Positions 16,760 to 24,385 of a stretch of DNA of 64,000 nucleotides are shown here, piece after piece. A program made the position numbers and the translations under genes. Position 1 is the first letter of the stretch, and each line of letters begins with the position of its first letter. The notes under the pieces were generated by a model that was not told the DNA's origin, ran no database searches, and saw only the letters and a program-made list of their open reading frames with translations. Source of the stretch: Armatimonadetes bacterium Uphvl-Ar2 (GTDB lineage Bacteria; Armatimonadota; Fimbriimonadia; Fimbriimonadales; Fimbriimonadaceae); the NCBI GenBank assembly GCA_002162095.1, contig CP021424.1, forward strand, positions 62,001 to 126,000, read 5' to 3'.

Positions 16760-18358
16760 TTACTTCAGCTGGGTCGTCGTGTGCGGCAGGTGGCCGAACA
16801 GCGACTCGCGCAGTCCACTCAGACGCGGGCTTTGCAGTTCCACGTCGCGTTGGAAGTAGATCGGCACCCACACCGCATCATCCAAGATGATGTCTTCCGC
16901 TTGCGCATAGATCGGCAACCGCTTGGCGGAGTCCATCTCGCGGTCAGCGAGACCGGTGAGCCGGTCGAACTCCGGATTGCTGTAGCCCAGCTTGTTCTCA
17001 GGCGCATTGGTGGCCAGCATGTGGCTGAGGAAGTTCTGCGGGTCCAGGTAGTCCGCCGCCCAGCGCATGTGGAAGAACACCTGTTCCTTCTTGTTGAGCT
17101 TATCGAGATAAGCGCCCCACTCCATGGCCTGCAGCTTCACATCCACACCAAGATTGGTCTTGATATCGGTGGCGACCGCTTCGGCGGCGCGGCGGATGTC
17201 CGGGCGCTCATCGCGGAAGGTCAGCGTCAGAGCCGGCATCTTGCTAGGGTCCGGGTAACCGGCGGCGGCCAGCATTTGCTTGGCCTTGGCGGGGTCGAAC
17301 GGCAGCACCTTCGCGTTTTCACGGTGGCCAGGCACGCCCGGGGGCACGATGCCATTGGCGACTTGGTTGATGCCGCCCAGGATTTCGTTCACGATGCGCT
17401 CTCGGTTGATCGACATCGCAAAGGCTTGGCGCACTTCCTTCTTCTTGAACGGTTCGTACTGCAGCTGGTTCATGGCCACGTACCAAATCGCCGGACGATC
17501 TAGATACACCAGTTGGTCCTTGAACTCGCTGTTCTTCAGGCCTTCAACGTCTTGGCGCTCAAGCTGGACCATGTCCACTTCCCCGTTCTTGAACTTGCTG
17601 AGACGGGTGAGGGCGTCACCGATCACTAGGCGCTCGATGCCATCCAGGGCCGGCTTGCCGCCCCAATAGGTTTCGTTGGCGGCCAGGCTGACCTTCTGCT
17701 CGGGCAGCACTTCCGTGACCTTAAACGGACCGGTGCCAATCATTTGGGCCGTCTCCGTAATGGTGGTGTCGGCGGGGGTGCCGTCCTTCGGCACAATCGC
17801 ATTGCCCAGGTAAGTGAACTTGCCCAGGAAGTACGGGGTCGGACGCTTGAGCGTGATGCTCACGGTCTTGTCATCCACCTTCTTGAGGCCGCTCACCGTG
17901 GGAGACTTGCCTTCAAACTTTTCCATGACTCCTTGAATATCGTCCAGGTAGGCCGTGGCGACCGGGCTAGCCAACTTGGGATTCGTGGCGCGTTCCAGGC
18001 TGAAAATCACGTCGTCCGCCGTCACGGGCTTGCCGTTGTGGAACGTGATGTTGCCGCGAATGGTGAAGGTGTAGGTCAGTCCGTCCGGGCTGACTTCCCA
18101 CTTTTCGGCCACCAAGGGCACGGGTTCGTTGTTGGTCCCCCAGCCCACCAGGCCTTCATAAACCTGGTGAAGGAGGTCAATGGTGTCGCCATCTTGCACC
18201 ATGGCCGGGTCCATCGTTGTCGGATTGTTCGGAATCGGATACCGCAGCACATTGGCCGCTTGGTCGGACTTGCGTTCGCTAAAGCCACCGCCGGAAGAAC
18301 TGCATCCACCGGCCAGAACTAAAGCCAGGGCCGCGAGGGGCCACACCCACTTTCGCAT
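16760..18358 (-). CDS. Peptide ABC transporter substrate-binding lipoprotein (SBP family 5)
   Basis: A 532-residue periplasmic solute-binding protein of the OppA/DppA class. The N-terminus has a lipoprotein signal ending LVLAGGC (Cys about residue 19). Family 5 features follow in order: PTTMDPAMVQDGDTIDLLHQVYEGLVGW, KWEVSPDGLTYTFTIRGNITFHNGKPVTADDV, IGTGPFKV, VRQAFAMSINRERIV and the C-terminal MRWAADYLDPQNFLSHML block. Substrate is presumably an oligopeptide. It has no permease neighbour; the downstream gene is an AraC regulator and the upstream gene is recO. Confidence 0.92.
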   Translation of the reverse strand: MRKWVWPLAALALVLAGGCSSSGGGFSERKSDQAANVLRYPIPNNPTTMDPAMVQDGDTIDLLHQVYEGLVGWGTNNEPVPLVAEKWEVSPDGLTYTFTIRGNITFHNGKPVTADDVIFSLERATNPKLASPVATAYLDDIQGVMEKFEGKSPTVSGLKKVDDKTVSITLKRPTPYFLGKFTYLGNAIVPKDGTPADTTITETAQMIGTGPFKVTEVLPEQKVSLAANETYWGGKPALDGIERLVIGDALTRLSKFKNGEVDMVQLERQDVEGLKNSEFKDQLVYLDRPAIWYVAMNQLQYEPFKKKEVRQAFAMSINRERIVNEILGGINQVANGIVPPGVPGHRENAKVLPFDPAKAKQMLAAAGYPDPSKMPALTLTFRDERPDIRRAAEAVATDIKTNLGVDVKLQAMEWGAYLDKLNKKEQVFFHMRWAADYLDPQNFLSHMLATNAPENKLGYSNPEFDRLTGLADREMDSAKRLPIYAQAEDIILDDAVWVPIYFQRDVELQSPRLSGLRESLFGHLPHTTTQLK

Positions 18359-18361
18359 GCC

Positions 18362-19114
18362 CTATTTTGACCCTATTTGCAAATCCCAGAGGGAAAACAC
18401 CGCTGCATGGGCCGGAAGGGGCCGGTCCAATCGGCTCTGCGCCAGCACCGCCAGGCACCGGGCAGCGGCCTGCGCCTCCTTCATTTGCGGCGGGGGCATT
18501 TCGCATTCGGCCAACCGCTTCATGCCCACCAGCGCCGCCCACGGCACGGCAAACGCATCCTTATAGTGCCCGGCAAACTCGTGCTGCAAGGCACCGCCGG
18601 CGGTGGCACTAACATCGGCCGGGTCGCTCGTGATGCGTTCGCCGCTGACGGCGCAGGCCGTCCAGTCCGGCCACTCCCCTTCCCACACCAGCAGCCCGAC
18701 GTGGATCCAGGCCAGCACCACGGCGGGGTTGTTCGATTCACCCAGGGCTTCCAGGGCGCGCACCAAGAGATCGTAGATATCCTCGCAGGGGCTATCCGCG
18801 GGCACGGTCTGGTCGATGATCTCGGCGATGGCCAACCCCACGCTCAGGCGTTCGTAGTCTTCCCTGAGCCGACGAAACGACGTGAGGGGCTGGCACTGGG
18901 TGACAAACTGGCGCACTTTGCCCTTGGCCCAGGTGTACCGGGCTTGGGTGAGGGGCTCACTGGCCCCGGCGAGGCGGGAACCGCTTTTGCGCGCGCCCCG
19001 GGCGACCAAATAGGTTTTGCCGAAATCACGGGTGAGGATAACAAGCGAGCGGTCGGATTCTTGCGAATCCGACCGCCGAATGACGATCCCTTCCGAGGTG
19101 ACCTCGAGTGACAC
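18362..19114 (-). CDS. recO: DNA repair protein RecO
   Basis: Recombination mediator of the RecFOR pathway that loads RecA on SSB-coated single-stranded DNA. The protein (about 250 residues from GTG 19114) starts SLEVTSEGIVIRRSD, matching the OB-fold start of RecO, followed by LVILTRDFGKTYLVARGARKSGSRLAG and the helical C-terminal part. Only Cys residues at scattered positions are seen in the C-terminal part, not an obvious four-Cys zinc cluster. I placed the start at GTG 19114, 4 bases after the stop of the preceding membrane gene, because the longer frame reads back into that gene. Confidence 0.85.
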   Translation of the reverse strand: MSLEVTSEGIVIRRSDSQESDRSLVILTRDFGKTYLVARGARKSGSRLAGASEPLTQARYTWAKGKVRQFVTQCQPLTSFRRLREDYERLSVGLAIAEIIDQTVPADSPCEDIYDLLVRALEALGESNNPAVVLAWIHVGLLVWEGEWPDWTACAVSGERITSDPADVSATAGGALQHEFAGHYKDAFAVPWAALVGMKRLAECEMPPPQMKEAQAAARCLAVLAQSRLDRPLPAHAAVFSLWDLQIGSK

Positions 19115-19118
19115 CGCG

Positions 19119-19874
19119 TTAGACGCCGAGCTTGAGCCAGTCTTGCCAGATGTAGGCGAGACGGTCGATAACCAGTGCGAAGCGCGCCATGACCGTGGAA
19201 CCAAAGATGGCCCCAAAGCCGATCATCAGCATCCAGCGCCCCAGCTTGTTGAAGCCCATCAAGGCCTTGCCCTTAATGTCCACGCTGAAGAGGAAGTAGG
19301 CGAGCGCGCTCAGCAACGTAACCAAGAAGATCAGGTTGTTGATGGCTTCCGTCGGATACAGATTCGCGAGAATCTGCACCGCATTGGCCTTCTGTTCGAT
19401 GCGACCGTTGACGAGTTGCGTCGTCGGCACGGCAAAGAACGAGTCGGTGGCCGTCGGAATCAGGGGCACCATGGAGGCCTCGATCATCGGACCGAACTTG
19501 TTCCAGTAGATTTGAATCTGCTGACCCGACCAAAGGCCCAGAATGATGCCGATGGGGATGCGGCTCATCCAGCTCTTCTCCTTGTTGAAGACCGTGTAGG
19601 CCATCAAACCAATGGGGAAAAGAAGCATGTACGGCCAGAAACCCGGCGAGTCAAACTTCCCGTCGTCTGTTAGTTTGCCCGTCATCGGCAACCACCACTG
19701 GATGTAGAGCGTGTCTTTCCATAAGCCCACGACGGCATATCCGGCGGCAAGTCCCAGGAAGATGTGCTCTACCGTGCGGTAGACCAGATTCTCTCTCCAG
19801 AGAACGGAATACAGGCCAATGATGGCCAGCGAGCCAAGCATTACGTTGATGTAAGTCAGGTTTTCTTGGTTCAC
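19119..19874 (-). CDS. Multi-pass membrane protein of the six-gene cassette (gene 6), function unknown
   Basis: A 251-residue integral membrane protein with about six hydrophobic segments: near residues 8-24, 37-52, 80-97, 106-115, 183-198 and 215-232. Residues about 120-175 form a polar loop (including EASMVPLIPTATDSFFAVPTTQLVNGRIEQ). The GTG start overlaps the preceding stop as GTGA and is preceded by a strong ribosome-binding site (GAAGGAGG), so it is coupled to the previous cassette gene. No family recognised. Its last hydrophobic segments and short cytosolic-looking C-terminus end at recO. Confidence 0.8.
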   Translation of the reverse strand: MNQENLTYINVMLGSLAIIGLYSVLWRENLVYRTVEHIFLGLAAGYAVVGLWKDTLYIQWWLPMTGKLTDDGKFDSPGFWPYMLLFPIGLMAYTVFNKEKSWMSRIPIGIILGLWSGQQIQIYWNKFGPMIEASMVPLIPTATDSFFAVPTTQLVNGRIEQKANAVQILANLYPTEAINNLIFLVTLLSALAYFLFSVDIKGKALMGFNKLGRWMLMIGFGAIFGSTVMARFALVIDRLAYIWQDWLKLGV

Positions 19875-20833
19875 TTGGTGCCTCCTTCAAGCTTCTTCTT
19901 GGCGATCATGCCCACGTTACCGAGCGCAATGGCCAGGATCATGAGCGTAAGCGCAATGTGCAACGCCAGGTTGTTGGTGGCCCCCTGCCCAAAGGTCGTA
20001 CCTTCAGGCACCGGCGGGATCACCTGCTCAGGCTTGGTCCGATTTTTCACGACTATGTTGCCTGCTTCATCAGCGGTGTTGATCCCGTGCTCCATCATAT
20101 ATTCGAGGTCATAAACGCCGACCAGACCGATCGTCAAACCCTTGAGCTGACCCGAGCGGTAATACGGCAGCATCCCCGGACCCATAACGCCCGTGACGAG
20201 GCCGCCCATGGTCACCTTGGTGCCCAACCGCTCGATGGCGATGTCAATGGAGTTCGAAGCGCTGACCACGTAGTAAGCACCACAGTCCTCGATCTTGGTG
20301 ACTCCCTGCAGAACCGGGCTATCGAACACCGGGCGCTCACGGCCCGTGCTGTCCTTCGCGCGTCGCCCGCCCCACGCCGACTTGATACTGTTGCTGAAGG
20401 CGTTCAGGCTGTTCTCGGCGTTCGGGAAGAGGCCGAGATCAAGGTAGTCGTCCCACGGTTTGTATTCGCGCAGGCCCTGCTTCTTTCGCTCTTGATTAAT
20501 AGTGCGGATCGCATCGCGCGCCACCTGCGGGGCTTGGGGGTCCGCCACACTATAGAACACGAACTTGCGGTTTGTGGCCATGAGCGAGCGCACGAGACCC
20601 TGGAAGTGCCCCCGGCTTTCCCCCCGAGTGGAGTTCGTCCAATCGCTTTGAATGAAAACCGGCTTGTTCGGGTCCGAAGTCATCATGACCGCATAAAGGT
20701 CCATCGAGTTGGAATCAGGAATCTGAGGTAGCGCCTTCTTGAGGCCGATCAGGGTTGCTGAAAGGCTGACGACAAGCACCAAGAACAAGTACTCGCGCTT
20801 GATCTTCTGCGCGTCGGCAAGTAACTTCCACAT
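19871..20833 (-). CDS. Membrane protein with large soluble alpha/beta-like domain (cassette gene 5), function unknown
   Basis: A 320-residue protein with an N-terminal TM helix (YLFLVLVVSLSATLIGL, about 15-31), a long soluble domain (about 40-285) and a C-terminal TM helix (LALHIALTLMILAIALG). The soluble part contains beta-helix alternation such as DPNKPVFIQSDWTNSTRGES and LMATNRKFVFYSV, and a later CGAYYVVSASNSIDIAIERLG, suggesting an open alpha/beta fold. This TM-domain-TM plan resembles that of cassette gene 3. The start forms TAATG with the upstream stop. No family recognised. Confidence 0.8.
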   Translation of the reverse strand: MWKLLADAQKIKREYLFLVLVVSLSATLIGLKKALPQIPDSNSMDLYAVMMTSDPNKPVFIQSDWTNSTRGESRGHFQGLVRSLMATNRKFVFYSVADPQAPQVARDAIRTINQERKKQGLREYKPWDDYLDLGLFPNAENSLNAFSNSIKSAWGGRRAKDSTGRERPVFDSPVLQGVTKIEDCGAYYVVSASNSIDIAIERLGTKVTMGGLVTGVMGPGMLPYYRSGQLKGLTIGLVGVYDLEYMMEHGINTADEAGNIVVKNRTKPEQVIPPVPEGTTFGQGATNNLALHIALTLMILAIALGNVGMIAKKKLEGGTK

Positions 20834-21744
20834 TATTCCGTCACTCCACCGCGTTCAAGGCCGAGCCAAAGGCGAAGCGCCATGGCCAAGGTGCCGAGAC
20901 CGACCCCAAACTCAAGGGCCTGGAGCGCCGGGACCTGAACCATATTCCTCAGCCAGCCGGCCAGCTCATTAAGTTTCAAGTTATTCAGCAAGTTGGCTGG
21001 GTTTGATCCTGTCATGTTATCAATCGTCCCGTTCCACCCAGAGGTCACTGCCCCCATGAGGGAGAGCATGACGATCAGCGCACTCGACATGAGAAGCGTG
21101 GCTTCCATCGACCGAATGCGGAACGCCCGGTAGGCGGCACTGAAGATATAGAACGCGATGATGGAGAACATCGCGGCGTCCATGTTTTGCAGCAAGCCTT
21201 CGAACAGGATGTTGAACACCACGTTGACGTTGGTCCACGTCGTGGTGTCGTCGGTGATCTTCTCCTTGATCCAAAACTCGCGCTGGAGCCAGTCCGCGTA
21301 ACCCACGGCGATCATAAGTGCCATGCAAACCAGCAGAAGCACGCTGAACTGCCAGTCCTTTTGCTTGCGAGTGATCTTGGTGAAGTGCACCCGCAGGAGC
21401 GAGAACATCCCGAGACCCAGCAGGAACGAAGTTACGACCTGGGCAATCCCGCTCACGAACGGGACCGAGGTTTGGAGCCACTGACCCGTCTTCTCGACAA
21501 ACCCATTCGGCAATTCGTTTTCGCGCAAGGCGATCGGCTCTGGCCACAGGTAGCGCAGCACCCAGAAAAGACCGGCCAAGAAGGTCACACCCACCACAAT
21601 CGGGCGGCGCGCACTGTGCGGCACCTTGCTGAGCGCAAAGAACAGCACCATGCCGGCGATGAACACCCCGACCAAAACGCCATAGCGGCCGTTATCCTGG
21701 GGGTTGAGGGTCCACCAGGTCGGCTGATAAGCTAGCAGATTCAT
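20833..21744 (-). CDS. Multi-pass membrane protein (cassette gene 4), function unknown
   Basis: A 303-residue integral membrane protein with about seven hydrophobic segments, spread from residue 25 to the C-terminus (for example YGVLVGVFIAGMVLFFAL, IVVGVTFLAGLFWVLRYLW, VSGIAQVVTSFLLGLGMFSLL, FSVLLLVCMALMIAVG). A basic loop HFTKITRKQKDWQ lies between two of them. ATG 21744 shares its A with the upstream TGA (TGATG) and has a GAGGTG upstream; a GTG one codon earlier is possible. The tight spacing on both sides shows co-translation with genes 3 and 5. Confidence 0.8.
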   Translation of the reverse strand: MNLLAYQPTWWTLNPQDNGRYGVLVGVFIAGMVLFFALSKVPHSARRPIVVGVTFLAGLFWVLRYLWPEPIALRENELPNGFVEKTGQWLQTSVPFVSGIAQVVTSFLLGLGMFSLLRVHFTKITRKQKDWQFSVLLLVCMALMIAVGYADWLQREFWIKEKITDDTTTWTNVNVVFNILFEGLLQNMDAAMFSIIAFYIFSAAYRAFRIRSMEATLLMSSALIVMLSLMGAVTSGWNGTIDNMTGSNPANLLNNLKLNELAGWLRNMVQVPALQALEFGVGLGTLAMALRLWLGLERGGVTE

Positions 21745-22721
21745 CACAGGGTCACCTCGCCGCCCTCAGCCGGGGCGGGTTCCGGATTTTCCTCCGGCTT
21801 GGGCTGTCGCTCAATCTGATACATCGATTCGGTGTACATGGGGTGGAACAGCCGGTAAATCGTGGTCTCCGTCGCGTTCTTCTTGCGAGGTTCCCCTTCG
21901 TAGGGCACCATTTCAGCCACGGATTCTTGCCCGCCACGGACTTCCACAGTGGATTCCTGTCGGGTCATGGTGACCATTTGATTTCGCTCGACAGAGTTCA
22001 TCAGCATCCCGGCGAAGATGCTGCCAATGATCAGCATCTTGCCCCAGTCTTGGCCGAGCAGCGAACCGACCAACACCGGCTGGCGCGTGATGTACGCGCT
22101 CGCGGCATAGAATTCGTCGCCAATCAATACGTAGTCGCAGGCCGCAATGAAGAACGGGGTTTGCGTGTTCTGCGTGGAACCGGCCACCTGAATGGCGCCA
22201 ATGCTGTTCGCCGATTCGGCAAAGATCAGAGACTCGGCGTAGAACGCACCCAATAGGAACGTCGCGGCTACCTTTTCGCGCAGGATCATCCCCTGCACCC
22301 CGGCGGCAAACGCAAACTGACGGTCGCTCACAAACTGCACCGTCTGGGCGTCCATTCTCTCCGGCACGCCTTCTTGCTGGTACACGTCGCGAATGACTTC
22401 TTGCGCCACCGTATAAACGGCCGCATCCGCGCAGCAAAGTCGAATCGGGGTCGAAAACTGGGCAGCGGTGCGGGCGACGTTCGAGAAGATCGTTACGGCC
22501 TGCACCGAAACCGCGTCGAGACCACCAATGCCCGGAACCATCAGCACGGGTCGGCCCATTTCGGTGGCCCGCCCAATCGCGTCATCCAGGGCGTTCAAGC
22601 CCGGAATCCTGCGAATGAACAGATCCGTTCGGTTCTTGGCACGGGCGATATTGAAAAGAATAAAGGCGACGATCAAGAGCGTCACCAAGATTCCCAATTT
22701 GCCGGAGTCTAAATATTGCAT
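21744..22721 (-). CDS. Membrane protein resembling the DUF6754 group (cassette gene 3)
   Basis: A 325-residue protein: one N-terminal TM helix (ILVTLLIVAFILFNIARA), then a distinctive segment RRIPGLNALDDAIGRATEMGRPVLMVPG, an alpha/beta-like domain, a late hydrophobic segment (MLIIGSIFAGMLMNSV, about 235) and a charged, proline-rich tail. The RIPGL...GRATEMGRPV segment is what I recall from uncharacterised membrane proteins catalogued as DUF6754 in Chloroflexota and related phyla; I am moderately sure of the family number and have no function for it. A further motif, AFYAESLIFAESANSIGAIQVAGST, is probably part of a conserved core. Confidence 0.75.
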   Translation of the reverse strand: MQYLDSGKLGILVTLLIVAFILFNIARAKNRTDLFIRRIPGLNALDDAIGRATEMGRPVLMVPGIGGLDAVSVQAVTIFSNVARTAAQFSTPIRLCCADAAVYTVAQEVIRDVYQQEGVPERMDAQTVQFVSDRQFAFAAGVQGMILREKVAATFLLGAFYAESLIFAESANSIGAIQVAGSTQNTQTPFFIAACDYVLIGDEFYAASAYITRQPVLVGSLLGQDWGKMLIIGSIFAGMLMNSVERNQMVTMTRQESTVEVRGGQESVAEMVPYEGEPRKKNATETTIYRLFHPMYTESMYQIERQPKPEENPEPAPAEGGEVTL

Positions 22722-22724
22722 GGC

Positions 22725-23018
22725 TTAGTCTGTGCGAGCCTCAGCGCTCGTTTCCAATCGACGAATCAACGATTCAACGGCCGTTGGGCTCTTGGCCAAC
22801 CGCGAGAAGCCCTGGATCCGATCCAGCCCCATGAAGGGACCGAGGAACGGGGTGAAGGCGATCATCGCTTGGCTGGCAATTCCCATCAACGGTCGGTGCA
22901 TCTCTAAGAACAAGACGGCGGGGACCTGCAAACGTCGCTTTTCCACTTCGGTCGCCACCTTTTCAATCAAGGTCGCTTCCTCCTCCGGAGTCAGGTCTTC
23001 GTTCCAGGTTTCCCACAT
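22725..23018 (-). CDS. Small conserved-looking protein (cassette gene 2), function unknown
   Basis: A 97-residue protein with an acidic helical N-terminus (LTPEEEATLIEKVATEVEKRR) and a hydrophobic centre (VPAVLFLEMHRPLMGIASQAMIAFTPFLGPFMG) that may insert into or lie on the membrane, followed by a polar C-terminal helix. Its first 56 bases overlap the end of cassette gene 1 in another frame, and its stop is 3 bases before cassette gene 3. I recognise no family. Confidence 0.7.
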   Translation of the reverse strand: MWETWNEDLTPEEEATLIEKVATEVEKRRLQVPAVLFLEMHRPLMGIASQAMIAFTPFLGPFMGLDRIQGFSRLAKSPTAVESLIRRLETSAEARTD

Positions 23019-23439
23019 AGTCGTGAACGTGGTCGCTTATTTTGGCCAATACGGCCTCTCGGTTGCTTGCAAATCGCAAAGAAACTCCACGAAATGCGTC
23101 CAATCGGGTGGGCTTTTCGAGCGGAGAAAGCCGTACCGCTCGTTCTGAGACCTCCACGCGCTTGACGTTCTCCCACAACATGAGCGTTTCGGCGAAGCCC
23201 ACCTTGCGGCTGGCCCCCTCCCCGTCCAGCCGATACTTGATCGGGAAAAAGGCCTCGATGCTGCTCCCCAGCACGATGACAGCTCCCAAAATGCCGGCCA
23301 GTGGGCTTTGCATCCGGTAGAGCCCAAAGAAAAACGCCCCTACCGCCACCAGGGCGATGACGTACTTGGCCCCCGGCCGATGCGCCGTGGCATCCACCGA
23401 CCAAGTCAGCGTTTCCGAGGGGGTTTCCGGGGTACTCAA
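22963..23439 (-). CDS. Two-TM membrane protein with PH-like tail (cassette gene 1), function unknown
   Basis: A 158-residue protein with two hydrophobic segments (YVIALVAVGAFFFGLY and GILGAVIVLGSSIEAFF, about 26-65) and a beta-rich tail: the IKYRLDGEGASRKVGFAETLMLWENVKRVEVSERAV stretch resembles bacterial PH-like domains following two TM helices. The TTG start at 23439 is next to the prs stop, so the exact N-terminus is uncertain. It is the first gene of the membrane cassette and follows prs directly. Confidence 0.7.
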   Translation of the reverse strand: MSTPETPSETLTWSVDATAHRPGAKYVIALVAVGAFFFGLYRMQSPLAGILGAVIVLGSSIEAFFPIKYRLDGEGASRKVGFAETLMLWENVKRVEVSERAVRLSPLEKPTRLDAFRGVSLRFASNREAVLAKISDHVHDYVGNLERRPDSGGGSDLD

Positions 23440-23440
23440 C

Positions 23441-24385
23441 TCAGCGCCAAGTATCGAACAGGGTACTCACCGAAGAGTTCTGGTGAATGCGCCGGATGGC
23501 TTCGCCGAGCATTGGAGCGGTGGAGAGCACCCGCAGCTTGGGGAACTGCTTCACCGTCGGCAGCGGCACCGTGTCGCAGACCACCACTTCGCTGATGATG
23601 CTGTCTTGCAGGCGCTGGCTCGCGTTGCCACTGAAGACGGCGTGGGTGCAGCACACCTGCACTTCCACGGCCCCGAGCTTCTTGAGCGCTTCGGCGCCCA
23701 TGATCGTGCTTCCGCCGGTGTCGATCATGTCGTCAATCATGATGCAGCGGCGGCCTTCCACTTCGCCCACCACTTCCACGATGTCCACCTTGTTCGGTTC
23801 CGGGCGGCGCTTGGCGATGATAGCGAGGGGTGCCTTCAGCATTTCGGCGAGGCTGCGGGCGCGGCCCACACCCCCGACGTCCGGCGAAACGACCACCAAA
23901 TCGTCGGCATCCTTCATGCCCCGCTCGATAAAGTAGCGGCCAAACAGCGGACCCGCGTAGAGGTGGTCCACCGGGACGCCAAAGAACCCTTGAATCTGCT
24001 CGGCGTGCAGGTCGATACACAGCACACGGTTGGCACCGGCCGTCTCAATCAGGTCGGCCACCAGGCGGGCCGTCACCGGCTCGCGGGGCTTGATCTTCTT
24101 ATCCTGCCGGGCGTAACCGTAATAAGGGATGACGACCGTGATGCGGCTGGCGCTGGCCCGCCGGAACGCATCGAGCATGATCAGCAGCTCCATCAGGGTT
24201 TCGTTGGCGGGGGCGCAGGTGGGCTGAATGATAAAAACATCCTCACCGCGCGCGCTTTCCTCCACCATCAGGCGGATTTCCCCGTCACTAAATCGGGTGC
24301 TGGTCACCTTTCCGAGCTCAATGCCCAGATATTCGGCCACGTTCTGCCCGAGTTCGCGATGAGCGTTCCCCGCAAAAAGCTTCAT
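23441..24385 (-). CDS. prs: Ribose-phosphate pyrophosphokinase (PRPP synthetase)
   Basis: Makes PRPP from ribose 5-phosphate and ATP for nucleotide, His and Trp synthesis. The 314-residue protein has family length, with the ATP-binding flexible-loop region YYGYARQDKK, the ribose-phosphate-binding motif MIDDMIDTGGSTI, and VSPDVGGVGRARSLAE. Start ATG 24385 (MKLFAGNAH) overlaps the glmU TGA as ATGA; a longer frame upstream is inside glmU. The glmU-prs order is common in bacteria. Confidence 0.96.
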   Translation of the reverse strand: MKLFAGNAHRELGQNVAEYLGIELGKVTSTRFSDGEIRLMVEESARGEDVFIIQPTCAPANETLMELLIMLDAFRRASASRITVVIPYYGYARQDKKIKPREPVTARLVADLIETAGANRVLCIDLHAEQIQGFFGVPVDHLYAGPLFGRYFIERGMKDADDLVVVSPDVGGVGRARSLAEMLKAPLAIIAKRRPEPNKVDIVEVVGEVEGRRCIMIDDMIDTGGSTIMGAEALKKLGAVEVQVCCTHAVFSGNASQRLQDSIISEVVVCDTVPLPTVKQFPKLRVLSTAPMLGEAIRRIHQNSSVSTLFDTWR

